From assembly GCF_003170075.1 (NCBI RefSeq), contig NZ_PMZU01000052.1, forward strand, positions 1-64,000: DNA of 64,000 bases, in the 5' to 3' direction. Positions within the stretch are counted from its first letter, which is position 1. Every line of letters begins with the position of its first letter. Made by a program: the position numbers and the translations under genes. This DNA comes from Methanoregula sp. GTDB lineage: Archaea > Halobacteriota > Methanomicrobia > Methanomicrobiales > Methanospirillaceae. The notes under the pieces were generated by a model. That model was given only the letters and a program-made list of their open reading frames with translations, did not search any database and was not told the DNA's origin. Shown piece by piece: positions 16,928 to 27,634 of the stretch.

Positions 16928-17938
16928 ACGAAAGCGATATTTGACGGCACTTCGGTGCTGACCGGGAGGGACGGGAGGACGCTCTACGACCAGAGTGGAT
17001 ACGGACGTCCTGAAGGGGAGGGGATACGGCTTGCGCCGCAGGAAGCCCTGTACCTGCTCCACCGCCAGAAGATCGAGATCCCGGGCTATACGTTCGATAC
17101 GTTGCTTGCCGAATGTGCCGATCAGCGCAATTTCCTGCGCAGTTTCCTTGTCTACCGCGACCTGCGCGAGCGAGGGTATGTTGTCCAGAACGGGCCCCAC
17201 GATTACCGGGTCTTCCGGCGCGGCGAAAAACCGGGCACGGGGGAGTCACTCTACCTTGTCCGGGTCCTTTCGGAGCGTGATCCGATCCGCTTTACAAAAC
17301 TGATCGAAGAAGTGGTCACTTCAAGGAATATGCGCAAGCAATATGTCCTTGCCGTCGTTGATGATGAGGATGAACTCACCTACTACGAGATCAAGCTCCA
17401 GAAACTGGTGGATGCCGGTGTACCACAGCCTGCGATCGCCCCAAAAGAAACGATCCTTGTAGGGAAATCCGCCATGGTCCGGGTGCCGCCGCAGTCCGAT
17501 CTCGAAAAGGCAGGGTTTGGGAAACGTCTCGACGACGAACGGCTCATGATCTCGCCCTTTGAACTCCTCTACCTCATGGATGCCGGCATCCTCCATGTAA
17601 AAAAGGATGGCACCCAAATCACCCCCAAAGAGTATTTTGCGTTTGCCTCGGACTCCGACCCGGAACTTAGTAGTAAGGACAAAGTCTATACCGAACTGCG
17701 CCGGCACGATTTCATTCCCCGGACCGGCTATAAGTTCGGCCACCACTTCCGGGTGTACTGCGGCAAGAACGTGCACTCCGATCTTCTGGTACACGCAATT
17801 GAAAAAGAGGCAGTCATGCCCATGAGTGTCATCTCCCGCTCGGTCAGAATGGCGCACAGTGTCAAAAAGAAGATGTTGTTTGGCTGTGTACATACTACCG
17901 GTATACAGTTCGTCGAATTCGCGCGGATCAAGTTATAA
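16928..17938 (+). CDS. endA: tRNA-splicing endonuclease, start codon unclear
   Basis: EndA removes introns from pre-tRNA at the bulge-helix-bulge. This protein (about 336 residues) is the long two-repeat type. The catalytic triad is visible as Tyr in RTGYKFG, His in VHSDLLVHA and Lys in SVKKKMLFG. The first GTG is at 16955, but the family-like N terminus (KAIFDGTSV) begins upstream in the same frame directly after an ACG at 16928, where an ATG would be expected. A TATA-like box near 16900 predicts transcription from about 16928, so a leaderless start at this ACG is possible. Otherwise GTG 16955 is used. Confidence 0.88.
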   Translation, partial: TKAIFDGTSVLTGRDGRTLYDQSGYGRPEGEGIRLAPQEALYLLHRQKIEIPGYTFDTLLAECADQRNFLRSFLVYRDLRERGYVVQNGPHDYRVFRRGEKPGTGESLYLVRVLSERDPIRFTKLIEEVVTSRNMRKQYVLAVVDDEDELTYYEIKLQKLVDAGVPQPAIAPKETILVGKSAMVRVPPQSDLEKAGFGKRLDDERLMISPFELLYLMDAGILHVKKDGTQITPKEYFAFASDSDPELSSKDKVYTELRRHDFIPRTGYKFGHHFRVYCGKNVHSDLLVHAIEKEAVMPMSVISRSVRMAHSVKKKMLFGCVHTTGIQFVEFARIKL

Positions 17939-17956
17939 CGGTAGAGCGTTTACATC

Positions 17957-19213
17957 ATGACAGAACCGCAGATCAATCCCTGGTCAAGTACACCCTCTCT
18001 CGATGTCGAGAAAACGTTTGCCGAGTTCGGCATCGACCCGATTGCACCGGTGCTTAAGGAACTTCCCGAGATCCCGTACTTCATGCGCCGGGGCATCGTG
18101 GTCGGACAACGTGATTACCTCCCGATCGCCCGTGCGATCCGGAACCACACACCGTTTCATCTTTTAACCGGGTTTATGCCGAGCGGCCACCCGCACCTCG
18201 GGCACCTGATGCTCATGCGTGAAATAGTCTGGCATGTGCAGCAGGGCGCAAACGGGTACGTGACGATCGCAGACCGGGAAGCCTATGCGGTCAGGGGCCT
18301 GTCATGGGAAAAATGCAGGGAGTACGGGAAGGAGTATCTCTCCTGCCTGTTTGCTCTTGGTTTTGAAGGGGAGACGTACTTCCAGAGTAAAAACGAGCGG
18401 CTCAAGGATCTCGCGTTTGAAGCAGCGACGAAGGTCAACTTCTCCGAACTTACGGCGATCTACGGATTTACACCAGAAACAGCGCTCGCCCACGCAGACA
18501 GCGTGATCACGCAGGTGGCAGATATCCTGTACCCGCAGGTCGACCGGGAACCGGCGCCAACGCTTGTCCCGGTGGGGATCGACCAGGACCCCCATATCCG
18601 GCTCACCCGGGGGATCGCCCACAAGTTCCGGATGTTCACAGTCGAGGAACGCGACGGGTATATCAGCGTGCGCTCGAAGAACGCACCAGATGCAGCGCTC
18701 GATGCGGTGAAAAAGGCGTTCCCGCACGCGAAGAAATACGAGGGTCACGTGGATATCAAAGGCGCCGGATGTTTCGATGTGAGTGCACGGGTGCGGGAGA
18801 TCGAGCGTTCCTGCGGCGGCTATGCGTTCTACACGCCCTCGTCTACCTATCACGTTTTCCTCCCGGGACTGACCGGCGGCAAGATGTCGTCAAGCATCCC
18901 GGAAAGCCTGATCTCGTTCTACGAGCCTGAGGCAGCGGTGAGAAAGAAAGTGATGAGCGCCCTTACCGGTGGCAGGATGACGCTTGAAGAGCAGAAACGG
19001 CTTGGCGGCGAACCGGAGAAATGCACGATTTACCTTCTCAACATGTTCCACATGGTAACCGATGATGCGCAACTTGCTGAGATCCACCGTAAGTGCAAAG
19101 CCGGGGAGATCACCTGCGGGCAGTGCAAGAAGGAGACGGCGGAACGGGTCATGGCGTTCTTAAAGGACTTCAAGGAGAAGATGGACGTGGCAGCTGAAAC
19201 GATCGAGGTGTGA
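17957..19213 (+). CDS. trpS: Tryptophanyl-tRNA synthetase
   Basis: This class I synthetase charges tRNA-Trp. The 418-residue protein has the HIGH-type motif as PSGHPHLGH and the KMSKS-type motif as GGKMSSS, both in the archaeal/eukaryotic TrpS arrangement with a longer N-terminal extension than bacterial enzymes. The gene begins 19 bases after endA and is followed after eight bases by pheS. endA, trpS, pheS and pheT therefore probably form one transcription unit for tRNA maturation and charging. Confidence 0.96.
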   Translation: MTEPQINPWSSTPSLDVEKTFAEFGIDPIAPVLKELPEIPYFMRRGIVVGQRDYLPIARAIRNHTPFHLLTGFMPSGHPHLGHLMLMREIVWHVQQGANGYVTIADREAYAVRGLSWEKCREYGKEYLSCLFALGFEGETYFQSKNERLKDLAFEAATKVNFSELTAIYGFTPETALAHADSVITQVADILYPQVDREPAPTLVPVGIDQDPHIRLTRGIAHKFRMFTVEERDGYISVRSKNAPDAALDAVKKAFPHAKKYEGHVDIKGAGCFDVSARVREIERSCGGYAFYTPSSTYHVFLPGLTGGKMSSSIPESLISFYEPEAAVRKKVMSALTGGRMTLEEQKRLGGEPEKCTIYLLNMFHMVTDDAQLAEIHRKCKAGEITCGQCKKETAERVMAFLKDFKEKMDVAAETIEV

Positions 19214-19220
19214 GTGCAAA

Positions 19221-20678
19221 ATGGCGGAATTGACGTTAAACGAGAAGAGGCTGCTTGCCGCGCTGAAAGGAAAGGCCGGGAAGGTTGTTGACGTCCCGCA
19301 ACTTGCGGCGGCAATGGAAGCGACACCCGAGGCGGTCGTGCAGTGGGCGTACCTTGCGATGGACAAGGGACTCGTGCATCTCGATCGCATTGTCGATAAA
19401 GCGTTTGTATATACTGATGAAGGAACCGCGTACCGGACAGCGGGCCTCCCCGAAACCCAGCTGCTTCGGGCAATCGGCGGAGCGGGTACTCCCCTTGCGG
19501 ATCTCCAGAAGCACCCGGCGTTTAAGATCGGATTCGGCCAGCTCAGAAAAAAAGGCTTGATCGCTGTTAAGGATGGTGTTGTCACACCGTCTGCCGGCGC
19601 TTCCACCGCGGACGATGAAGTGGCGCTTGCAAACCCTAGAGCCGCCGGTGCCCGGGCAAAGGAACTCATCAAGCGCAAACTTCTCACAGAAACCGAATCC
19701 GTCCGCCACACGGTTACGCTCACTCCTGCCGGTGCCTCTCTTGCAGCGCAAGGCCTTGACCTCAAAGAAGAGATCGGCACCCTCACCCGCGATCAGATCC
19801 TCTCCGGCGCGTGGAAAAACGCGAACCTGCGCAGATACGACATCCATAAATTGCCAAAGACCGTTTATCCGGGAAAATCCCACCCATACCAACGACTTAT
19901 TGATGAGATGCGACAGATCCTCCTCGAAATGGGATTTGCCGAGATGCACGGAGGGATTGTCCAGAGCGCGTTCTGGAACTTCGACGCTCTCTTCCAGCCT
20001 CAGGACCACCCGGCCCGGGAGATGCAGGACACATTCTATCTCAAAGAGGAGGCGCCGCTGCCGGAGGGATGGGAACGTCTCCGCGACATGCACGAACACG
20101 GCGGGGAAACATCCTCAACCGGCTGGGGCGGGAAGTGGAATCCCGATAAGGCAAAACAGTGCGTGCTCCGGACCCACACGACCAGTCTCTCTATCCAGTA
20201 TCTTGTCAACCACCCGGAGCCACCGGTCAAGGCGTTCTGCATCGGCAGAGTGTACCGCCGTGAAGCAATCGATCCCACTCACACGCCAGAGTTCGAGCAG
20301 CTCGAAGGAATCGTGATGGATGAGGGCGTGACGTTCCGCCACCTGCTCGGGTTCTTAAAAGAATTCTACCAGCGGATGGGCTTTGAGGATGTGCGGTTCC
20401 GTCCCGGATTTTTTCCATACACGGAACCTTCTGTCGAGCCCGAGATCTATGTCAACGGCCTTGGCTGGGTTGAGATGGGCGGGGCCGGTGTTTTCCGTCA
20501 GGAAGTCACCGCACCCTGGGGTGTTACGTATCCTGTGCTCGCGTGGGGTCTTGGCGTGAGCCGGGTCGCGATGTTCAGGCTCGGCCTAAAGGATCTCCGC
20601 CAGTTATACCAGAGCGATCTCGAATGGATAAGAAACAGCCCTGTCCATGCCCCGGCAAAAGTCGGGCGGAGGGCGTAA
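19221..20678 (+). CDS. pheS: Phenylalanyl-tRNA synthetase, alpha subunit
   Basis: The 485-residue archaeal-type alpha subunit has N-terminal winged-helix domains that contact tRNA (about residues 1-170). The class II catalytic core follows, including the motif 2 region [19 protein letters not shown] and motif 3 near the end ([21 protein letters not shown]). The subunit works as an alpha2-beta2 tetramer with PheT, encoded immediately downstream. The start ATG lies eight bases after the trpS stop codon. Confidence 0.97.
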   Translation: MAELTLNEKRLLAALKGKAGKVVDVPQLAAAMEATPEAVVQWAYLAMDKGLVHLDRIVDKAFVYTDEGTAYRTAGLPETQLLRAIGGAGTPLADLQKHPAFKIGFGQLRKKGLIAVKDGVVTPSAGASTADDEVALANPRAAGARAKELIKRKLLTETESVRHTVTLTPAGASLAAQGLDLKEEIGTLTRDQILSGAWKNANLRRYDIHKLPKTVYPGKSHPYQRLIDEMRQILLEMGFAEMHGGIVQSAFWNFDALFQPQDHPAREMQDTFYLKEEAPLPEGWERLRDMHEHGGETSSTGWGGKWNPDKAKQCVLRTHTTSLSIQYLVNHPEPPVKAFCIGRVYRREAIDPTHTPEFEQLEGIVMDEGVTFRHLLGFLKEFYQRMGFEDVRFRPGFFPYTEPSVEPEIYVNGLGWVEMGGAGVFRQEVTAPWGVTYPVLAWGLGVSRVAMFRLGLKDLRQLYQSDLEWIRNSPVHAPAKVGRRA

Positions 20679-20679
20679 C

Positions 20680-22308
20680 ATGGCGATTGTCAGCCTTTCC
20701 TACAAGTACCTCGAATGGCTCACCGGAACCGACAAGGAGACGATCCTCAAACGTATCCCGATGATTGGCTCCGAAATCGAACGCATCGAGGAGGACCACG
20801 TGGACGTCGAGTTCTTCCCCAACCGCCCCGATCTCTTTTCAGTCGAAGGCGCGGCGCGGGCGATGCGGGGATTTCTCGGTATTGAGACCGGCCTCCCGAA
20901 ATATTCGGTAAAACCATCAGGCATAAAATTCACCATCGACCCGAAGCTGGCTGACATCCGGCCCTGCCTTGGCTCTGCGATCATCAGGAACGTTTCCTTC
21001 GATGACGAATCGATCCTCTCTATCATGGCGCTCCAGGAAGCGCTGCACTGGGCCGTGGGAAGGGGCCGGAGCAAGGTGGCAATCGGCATCCATGACCTCG
21101 ATACCGTAATACCACCGTTCCATTATACAGCTTCCCCAAGGAGCAGGATGTTTGTCCCGCTCGATTTCACCAAGGAACTCACCCTTGATGGCATCCTTGC
21201 CGAGCATCCGAAGGGCAGGGACTACGCGAAAATTGTGAAAGACTTCTCGCTCTACCCCCTGATCACCGATGATGAGGATCACGTCTGCTCGTTCCCCCCA
21301 ATCATCAACGGCGAACGGACCCGGGTGACGACAAAAACCAGGAACATCCTCCTTGATGTAACCGGTACCGATCAGCGTGCGGTCAATGTCGCGGCAAACA
21401 TCATCTGTACCGCGATGGCTGAAGCCGGCGCGACCATCGAGAGCGTTGAGATAAACGGCGTCGCGACTCCCAGCCTCACTCCCACGGAACGCACGGTGAG
21501 TGTCCGCGAGTGCTGCGACCTTGTCGGTGTCGAACTGACCGCCCGGCAGATGGCAGAACTGCTCGAAAAGATGCGGTTTGGTGCAAAGCCGGTCGGGACG
21601 GACCGGGTACGGGTGCAGGTGCCCTGCTACCGGGCCGATATCATGCACGACTGGGACCTCTTTGAGGATGTCGCAATCGCCTACGGGTACGATAATTTCG
21701 ACGTCCAGATCCCTCCGACGTTCTCCATCGGGAAGGAACACATGGCAACCATGGTCTCCGGCCAGGTCCGCACGATCCTCTCGGGGCTCGGGTACCTGGA
21801 GATGATGCCCTTTACGCTGACAAACGAGCGGGTGCTCTACGATTACCTGCAACGCCCCCGCTCGCCGCACGTGCTGCACCTCATGCACCCGATCAGCGAG
21901 GAGTATACAGTGGTGAGAACGGAGATCCTGCCACTCCTGTTAGAGATGCTCCAGGTCAACCGGCACCGCGAACTCCCGCAGCGGATCTTTGCGACCGGCG
22001 ATGTTGTGGCCGATCTCCTGACCATGCAGCATCTTGCCACTGCAAGCACCCATCCGGCAGCAGACTTCTCTGAGGCATACGCCCATGCGGATGCAGTGCT
22101 CCGCGAGCTTGGCATCACCTATACCGTTCGTGAATCAAACGATGATGCGTTTATCGATGGCAGGAGGGCCGATATTATCGTCTCGGGAAAAAAGGTCGGT
22201 ATATTTGGCGAGGTTCATCCCGCCGTGCTTGCCGCATTTGGACTGGAACACCCGGTCGTAGCATTCGAGCTCGATATCAGAGCCGCACCGGGATACCCCT
22301 CCCATTAA
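20680..22308 (+). CDS. pheT: Phenylalanyl-tRNA synthetase, beta subunit
   Basis: The 542-residue beta subunit has the archaeal length (about 550; bacterial forms are near 800 and carry an extra tRNA-binding domain). Features include [13 protein letters not shown] near the N terminus, the B5 domain (about 270-345) and a catalytic-like fold at the end. The start ATG at 20680 lies one base after the pheS stop, with GGAGGG just upstream. The 3' end overlaps the convergent hisF by 32 bases. Confidence 0.96.
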   Translation: MAIVSLSYKYLEWLTGTDKETILKRIPMIGSEIERIEEDHVDVEFFPNRPDLFSVEGAARAMRGFLGIETGLPKYSVKPSGIKFTIDPKLADIRPCLGSAIIRNVSFDDESILSIMALQEALHWAVGRGRSKVAIGIHDLDTVIPPFHYTASPRSRMFVPLDFTKELTLDGILAEHPKGRDYAKIVKDFSLYPLITDDEDHVCSFPPIINGERTRVTTKTRNILLDVTGTDQRAVNVAANIICTAMAEAGATIESVEINGVATPSLTPTERTVSVRECCDLVGVELTARQMAELLEKMRFGAKPVGTDRVRVQVPCYRADIMHDWDLFEDVAIAYGYDNFDVQIPPTFSIGKEHMATMVSGQVRTILSGLGYLEMMPFTLTNERVLYDYLQRPRSPHVLHLMHPISEEYTVVRTEILPLLLEMLQVNRHRELPQRIFATGDVVADLLTMQHLATASTHPAADFSEAYAHADAVLRELGITYTVRESNDDAFIDGRRADIIVSGKKVGIFGEVHPAVLAAFGLEHPVVAFELDIRAAPGYPSH

Positions 22309-23083
22309 GATACTCTTTTACGTCGTGAACGGTGAACTCGCCGTAATGAAAGACGCTTGCCGCCAGGCAGGCGTCCGCTTTTCCATGGGTAAACCCGTCG
22401 TAGAAATGTTCGAGCGTCCCGACACCACCGCTTGCGATCACCGGGATGTTTGCTGATTCCGAGATCGCCCGGGTGATTGCAATGTCAAAACCGTTTTTTG
22501 TCCCGTCGGTTTCCATGCTGGTGAGGAGGATCTCCCCGGCGCCGCGTTCCTCGGCTTCCTTTGCCCAGCGCACTGCGTCGATCCCGGTCGGCTTGCTCCC
22601 GCCGTAGATCACCACCTCGTACCAGCAGGTCCGGCCATCCGCGAGTCTGACCGGGACCGCCGCCGCATTTTCGGTGAAATTCCGGCGGACATCCATGGCA
22701 ACCACAATGCATTGCGTCCCGAATGACTCTGCCCCTTTCGTGATCAGTGACGGGTCGTGCACGGCAGCCGTGTTCAGGCTCACCTTGTCGGCGCCGGCCC
22801 TGAGGATCTGCTGGATATCGTCAAGCGACCGCAGGCCTCCCCCGACCGTGAGCGGCAGGAAGAGCCGGTCGGCCGCACGCTGGATCAGGTCGACGATGAT
22901 GCCGCGTTTCTCTTTTGAGGCGGTGATGTCAAGGAACACCACTTCGTCGGCACCCTGTTCGTTGTAGCGCTCGGCCAGTTCCACCGGGTCGCCGGCGTCC
23001 CGGAGGCCCAGGAAATTTGTCCCTTTTACGACCCTGCCGTCCTTTAAGTCCAGACAGGGGATGATCCGTCTCGTGAGCACCAT
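22277..23083 (-). CDS. hisF: Imidazole glycerol phosphate synthase, cyclase subunit
   Basis: HisF joins with the glutaminase HisH to convert PRFAR plus ammonia into IGP and AICAR in histidine biosynthesis. The 268-residue TIM barrel carries both catalytic Asp residues, in [13 protein letters not shown] (near residue 11) and VVAMDVRRN (near residue 130). Phosphate-binding loops are present at TVGGGLRS and IASGGVG. Length is slightly above the usual 250-255. It is not in a his cluster here, and no hisH is adjacent. The end overlaps the convergent pheT. Confidence 0.95.
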   Translation of the reverse strand: MVLTRRIIPCLDLKDGRVVKGTNFLGLRDAGDPVELAERYNEQGADEVVFLDITASKEKRGIIVDLIQRAADRLFLPLTVGGGLRSLDDIQQILRAGADKVSLNTAAVHDPSLITKGAESFGTQCIVVAMDVRRNFTENAAAVPVRLADGRTCWYEVVIYGGSKPTGIDAVRWAKEAEERGAGEILLTSMETDGTKNGFDIAITRAISESANIPVIASGGVGTLEHFYDGFTHGKADACLAASVFHYGEFTVHDVKEYLNGRGIPVRL

Positions 23084-23253
23084 TTCATTCTTGTTTTCTC
23101 CTGCAAGGGCTATTTACCTATCTCAAAATCCGCCCTCCAGTCATCATTGTGCGGGGATTGTGCGGCGAAGTTTATTGTGCATTGGTCGCCCTAATGAATG
23201 GGTACGTAATGAACCGGCGCCTGCCATTTGCGGGAGCCCTAAAGGAGTTTTTT

Positions 23254-24480
23254 ATGAGTACCGGGAAACTAAAAATTGACTGGGCGGCACAGTACATGCC
23301 AGTGCTTGCCTCGATTAGAAAACAGTTCGAGATGGACAAGCCTTTCAAGGGTATGACCATCGGCATGGCCCTCCATGTAGAAGCAAAGACAGCAAACCTT
23401 GTCCAGACCCTTGCCGCCGGAGGCGCAAAGGTCTACATCACCGGCTGCAACCCGCTCTCCACGCAGGATGATGTGGCAGAGGCCTTGAACGATGTAAAAA
23501 ACGTCCACTGCTTCGCAAAGCGCGGGTGCACAGTCGAAGAGTATTACGCGGCAATCGAGCAGGTGCTCGACGCGGCGCCGTCCATTACCATCGATGACGG
23601 TATGGATCTCATCCACTACCTCCACACAAAACGCCGTGAACTGCTCAAGAAGGTGATCGGTGGCTGCGAAGAGACGACGACTGGTATCCACCGGCTCCGG
23701 GCAATGGCGGCGGATAAAAAACTCGAGTTCCCGGTCGTCGCGGTCAACGATACGCCGATGAAGCGGTTCTTTGACAACGTGCACGGGACCGGGGAGAGCG
23801 TGCTCGCATCGATCATGATCACAACGAACGCGCTTATTGCCGGCAAGTATTTCGTCGTTGCCGGGTACGGGTTCTGTGGACGGGGCCTTGCACGGAAAGC
23901 CCATGGGCTTGGCGCCAAGGTTGTGGTCACCGAGGTCGATCCGCGGAGGGCACTTGAGGCGCACATGGATGGCTACCATGTCATGACCATGGACCAGGCC
24001 GCGGAGATCGGCGACATCTTTGTCACGACCACCGGGAACATGAGCGTAATCGGGAAGAACCAGTTCGGGAAACTTAAACCCGGCGCGATCCTCGCAAATG
24101 CCGGCCACTTCAACGTGGAGATTGATATTGCGTGGCTTGCAAAACACGCGGACTCGACGGTCGAGCGTGACGGGATCATCACCTATTTCCTCAAAGGAAA
24201 ACCGGTCCACATGCTCGCCGAGGGCCGGCTTGTCAACCTCGCGACACCAAAAGGCATGGGCCATCCCATTGAGGTCATGGACTTAAGCTTCGCGCTCCAG
24301 GCGCTCTGCACCCGGTACATCGCGGAGAACGGGGCGTCTCTCAAGGGAGGAGTCTATGAAGTCCCGCAGGAGATCGACGAGCAGGTCGCACAGCTCAAAC
24401 TTGCATCGCTCGGGGTCTCCATCGACGAGCTGAGCGCGGCCCAGAAAAAATACCAGTGCAGCTGGGATATCGGGACCTGA
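23254..24480 (+). CDS. ahcY: S-adenosylhomocysteine hydrolase family enzyme
   Basis: This enzyme splits S-adenosylhomocysteine, the by-product of methylation, into adenosine and homocysteine with bound NAD+. The ATG at 23254 has AAAGGAG seven bases upstream, and family homology begins there (408 residues). Typical segments are ALHVEAKTANL, GYGFCGRGLARKA (NAD+ loop) and GHFNVEID. In Methanocaldococcus the homologue prefers S-inosylhomocysteine after deamination, so the true substrate here may be that nucleoside. The gene is monocistronic and divergent from hisF. Confidence 0.93.
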   Translation: MSTGKLKIDWAAQYMPVLASIRKQFEMDKPFKGMTIGMALHVEAKTANLVQTLAAGGAKVYITGCNPLSTQDDVAEALNDVKNVHCFAKRGCTVEEYYAAIEQVLDAAPSITIDDGMDLIHYLHTKRRELLKKVIGGCEETTTGIHRLRAMAADKKLEFPVVAVNDTPMKRFFDNVHGTGESVLASIMITTNALIAGKYFVVAGYGFCGRGLARKAHGLGAKVVVTEVDPRRALEAHMDGYHVMTMDQAAEIGDIFVTTTGNMSVIGKNQFGKLKPGAILANAGHFNVEIDIAWLAKHADSTVERDGIITYFLKGKPVHMLAEGRLVNLATPKGMGHPIEVMDLSFALQALCTRYIAENGASLKGGVYEVPQEIDEQVAQLKLASLGVSIDELSAAQKKYQCSWDIGT

Positions 24481-24577
24481 AAAATCCTCCTTTTCAATCT
24501 GCTTTTTACGTCCGTTTTGGTGCAGCGTCGGGATTGTCGATACACCGACCCTATTCCCCCTGAAATTCGAGAGGTGG

Positions 24578-25495
24578 TCATGTCCCCGGTTTTTTGGGAC
24601 ACTCCTGGCTCCATTGTTCGCGGATAACGATCAATGCACCTGCGACAAAGAGAGGAACGGCAAGCCAGAATTGGCTGCCGAGAGGATCGGAAAAGACGAA
24701 AAGCGAGGCGATGCAGCCGATGAACGGCGCTGCCGCGTAAATGGCTCCCGCCCGTGCTGCACCCATGTCGCGCAGGGCTACAATAAACAGGATAAGCCCA
24801 AGGCCGTAGGAAAAGAACCCGGTGAGGAGGGCAAGTACGATCAGATCTGCACCCGGCAGGGGCTCCCCGAGCGCGATCACGAGCACCGCCGCGACGCTCC
24901 CCCCAAAGAGCACCTTGCACAGGGCGATCAGCCCGGGAGGGTACGCGGAGATATGCGCCATGCAGTTGTTGTCTATCCCCCAGAAAAATCCGGAGATAAT
25001 GATACCGAGAGCCCCGAGGGAAAAACCAAGGATGCTCTCCCCGTTCCAGCCAAGAAGGATACTGCCGGCGAAGATGAGCATGAGGGCAAGACCGGTCTTT
25101 TTGTCTGCCGGTTCATGAAAGACCAGGAATGCGAGCAGCACGGTTGCGACGATCTCGAAATTCAGGAGAAGCGATGCCGTCGCAGCCGGGGTGACGGTGA
25201 GGGCGACGCACTGCACGACGGGTGCCACAAAACCTCCGACAACGACCGTTCCTGCCAGCAGGTACTTCTCCCTTCTGCCGGCACAGGGTTGCCCTGTCGT
25301 AAAACGAGGTCCGCTTACGGCCCGCCAGCACAGAACCCCGGCACCTGACCCTATCGCAAGGAGAGCGATGAGGAGCAGGGGTGGCATCCCGTCGACCAGA
25401 ATCTTCAGCAGCGGTGTCGCAGTTCCGAAGAGTACAGTCGCGCACGCAAGGGCGATAATCGGTTTTGGCAGTTTACTGAGGTGCATATCGTACAT
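24578..25495 (-). CDS. EamA/DMT-family transporter
   Basis: This 305-residue integral membrane protein has about ten hydrophobic helices in two repeats of five, the pattern of the drug/metabolite transporter superfamily. The repeats begin near LACATVLFGTATPLLK and LGALGIIISGFFWGIDNN, with the conserved small residues of the EamA domain. Substrates in this family include amino acids, nucleotide sugars and drugs; none can be chosen from sequence. It is convergent with ahcY, and no partner gene is nearby. Confidence 0.85.
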   Translation of the reverse strand: MYDMHLSKLPKPIIALACATVLFGTATPLLKILVDGMPPLLLIALLAIGSGAGVLCWRAVSGPRFTTGQPCAGRREKYLLAGTVVVGGFVAPVVQCVALTVTPAATASLLLNFEIVATVLLAFLVFHEPADKKTGLALMLIFAGSILLGWNGESILGFSLGALGIIISGFFWGIDNNCMAHISAYPPGLIALCKVLFGGSVAAVLVIALGEPLPGADLIVLALLTGFFSYGLGLILFIVALRDMGAARAGAIYAAAPFIGCIASLFVFSDPLGSQFWLAVPLFVAGALIVIREQWSQECPKKPGT

Positions 25496-25563
25496 AAATA
25501 TCAGATTCGCACGGAAAACGTGCAGGGAGGGGGTCGGTTCATATACGTGGAGGCCCGGGCAGT

Positions 25564-26415
25564 TCAGCCTTCCCGGGCTGCGTAGAGATATTCCTGCGCG
25601 TACCCGCAGTATTCACTGAAGTGCTGCCGGGCAAACCTTCGTATTGTGTCGTACTCCCAGCCGGTCAGGGCGGAATCGTTTGAAAGTGTCGTGATGTAGT
25701 GTTCCCGCAGGATCCGTCGGATCCAGACGTCAACCGGGAACGCCTCGTACTTCTGGAACGCAAAGAGCAGGACGCAGTCAGCTGCTTTTGGACCAATACC
25801 GGAGAACTTCATCATCTGCCGGCGTGCCTCCTCGTATGGCAGTGCCGCAATGGTTTTTGCCCAGTCTTTTTCGGCCGCAACTTCGCAGGCCGTGTTAAAC
25901 ACGTACGGCGTGCGGTAGCCAAGTTTACAACCGGCCAGCATCGCTTCTTTTCCTGTGCAGGACAGTTTTGCCGGCTCGGGAAACGAGAAACGGACCGTGT
26001 CCTCACACCGGATCTCGTTCCCGAACTGCTGCGCGATGGTTGCGATCCGGCGCCGGATCATGGGGATGTTGGAGTTTGTGGCGCAGATATACGAGCAGAG
26101 GCACTCCCACGCGGGCTGCCGCACGAGGCGCAGGCCCCGGCACCGTTCGATTGCTTTGTGGATGAACGGGTCTCGGTCGATCGCTGCAAGAATTACTCCA
26201 AGATCGAGGTCAAGGGAGAAATAGTGCCGGATGAAGGTCTCGTCTGCGCCCTCGTACATGAGAGTTGCACCCTCCTGTCGGCACCGGATCACCCGGCTTC
26301 CTACAACCCCACACCACCAGCCGTCTGCGGCGCGATCCCAGCGGAAGACCTGTCCGCACCCGAGTGTCTGGTCAAGAGAGAACGGCTGGTCCTTATCGAG
26401 AGTAATCTGTGGCAT
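25564..26415 (-). CDS. ogg: 8-oxoguanine DNA glycosylase (OGG1 type)
   Basis: This base excision repair enzyme removes 8-oxoguanine and nicks the strand. The ATG at 26415 gives 283 residues; the open frame runs further to 26574, but that part is not family-like. The HhH-GPD hallmark is FSGIGPKAADC with catalytic Lys210, and PVDVW with Asp229. The N-terminal TBP-like domain (LGCGQVFRW) matches OGG1 rather than the short archaeal AGOG. A TATA-like ATATTTTATTA lies about 25-30 bases upstream, suggesting a short leader. Confidence 0.9.
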   Translation of the reverse strand: MPQITLDKDQPFSLDQTLGCGQVFRWDRAADGWWCGVVGSRVIRCRQEGATLMYEGADETFIRHYFSLDLDLGVILAAIDRDPFIHKAIERCRGLRLVRQPAWECLCSYICATNSNIPMIRRRIATIAQQFGNEIRCEDTVRFSFPEPAKLSCTGKEAMLAGCKLGYRTPYVFNTACEVAAEKDWAKTIAALPYEEARRQMMKFSGIGPKAADCVLLFAFQKYEAFPVDVWIRRILREHYITTLSNDSALTGWEYDTIRRFARQHFSEYCGYAQEYLYAAREG

Positions 26416-26585
26416 GAGTACGATCCCGTAATAAAATATCTCCCTGCATCCCTTTGAGGATATCTTCGTTCGCGTACGGGCTTGGATCACCGGCTGGCGC
26501 GTTTGTATTTTGGGAAACAGGGAGTTGCATCGAAAAGCAAAACGGAACGGATAGTCTTTTAATATATCGATCAATAGTTCTTTTC

Positions 26586-26915
26586 ATGGAATTAACAGAA
26601 ACCCTTAGGAAATTTATCGAGGAAGGCGGGGACTGGGAGCGCAAACAGACGACGGTCGCCGGCGTCTCTATCATCCGGCTTCCTGCCATGAAAAACCGGC
26701 CTGCCTCCCTTGCGATCGATATCAACCCCGTCGGAGAGAACGGGCTTCCCATGAAAAAGAAGGGCATCATGGTGATGAATGCCACAGAGCTTGCGGCATT
26801 CCGGGCGGTCTTCAATAGTGACAAGATGGACGGCCTCATCGTGGCGCTCGAAGAGGTTCTTCCTGAACGCAAAACCTCGGCAAAATCCAAAAAAACGGAT
26901 GTCGTGCAGTTATAA
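26586..26915 (+). CDS. Conserved hypothetical protein, 109 residues
   Basis: I do not recognise a named family. From the ATG at 26586 the protein is small, soluble and mixed alpha/beta: an N-terminal helix (ELTETLRKFIEEGG), a likely beta sheet around residues 20-70 (VAGVSIIRLP, LAIDINPVG, KKKGIMVMN), a helix near 80-95 and a Lys-rich tail. The longer open frame from 26454 is not protein-like. A TTTTAATATATCG box about 30 bases upstream of the ATG looks like a good TATA element. No functional context. Confidence 0.68.
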   Translation: MELTETLRKFIEEGGDWERKQTTVAGVSIIRLPAMKNRPASLAIDINPVGENGLPMKKKGIMVMNATELAAFRAVFNSDKMDGLIVALEEVLPERKTSAKSKKTDVVQL

Positions 26916-26959
26916 TATAATCAGAAGAGCAGTCGAGATGACGGGTATCATTCTGAGTG

Positions 26960-27445
26960 ATGAACATTAAATTACGTCCGATACTTCCTGTGGTTATTCT
27001 TATCTTTGTACTGGCCGGTGCCGGGTGCCTTGGCACCGGAACCCCGGCCGTCAATACGATGGCGCCTCCCGCGATGTTTGTCGATTATCACCGGTCCGGG
27101 GGCATTGACGGTGTTGATGACCGGCTGGTGATCTTTGACAACGGGGTGGCAGTCGTCTCCGGGAGATCCACCCGTAATGAACTATCCCTGAATGCAACCG
27201 ATATTGCGCTCATCTCTGCGTTGTTTAACCAGTCTGATTTCTCGCAGCTCCAGGCTAACTATTCGGCGCCTCATGGATCTGCAGACGTGGTGACGTATAC
27301 GATCAGTTATCATGGCAAGACGGTGACTGCCGCGGAAACTGCCATGCCACCCTCGCTCAAGACGGTAGTTGAAGAATTGGACCGGATCCTCCAGAGCGTC
27401 AGTACGCAGAAGTCCGCATATCCGACGCTGGGGATCACACGGTAA
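26960..27445 (+). CDS. Secreted lipoprotein, 161 residues
   Basis: A signal peptide (about residues 1-22) ends in a lipobox, LAGAGC, so the protein should be lipid-anchored outside the cell. The mature part has about 130 residues with repeated beta-strand-like segments (RLVIFDNGVAVVSG, VVTYTISYHGKTVT) and a helix near the C terminus (LKTVVEELDRILQSV). This resembles the small inhibitor-like lipoproteins common in Methanomicrobiales, but I cannot name a family. A GTG one codon upstream could also serve. The gene lies 44 bases after the 109-residue hypothetical gene and may share its transcript. Confidence 0.68.
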   Translation: MNIKLRPILPVVILIFVLAGAGCLGTGTPAVNTMAPPAMFVDYHRSGGIDGVDDRLVIFDNGVAVVSGRSTRNELSLNATDIALISALFNQSDFSQLQANYSAPHGSADVVTYTISYHGKTVTAAETAMPPSLKTVVEELDRILQSVSTQKSAYPTLGITR

Positions 27446-27634
27446 TACCCGGCGGATCCGTTGATTTATGATTTATCCGAAAAAATTTTCTTTTGAGGAC
27501 ATCCTGAAGGGAGACCTCCGTTAATATACCTCCCGTAAGTCCGGCCAAAACCCGGGCAATCGTGTCTTCGCCCGGCGACTTTTATTCAGGGCGGTTCCAG
27601 CCGTCCCGACCTTATGCTGATTTTAAAAAAGAGA

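Noticed and set aside
20917-21888. 323-residue minus-strand open frame inside pheT
   Set aside because: pheT has all family features and a normal start; the antisense frame has none and is rich in Asp, His and Arg as expected of a shadow.
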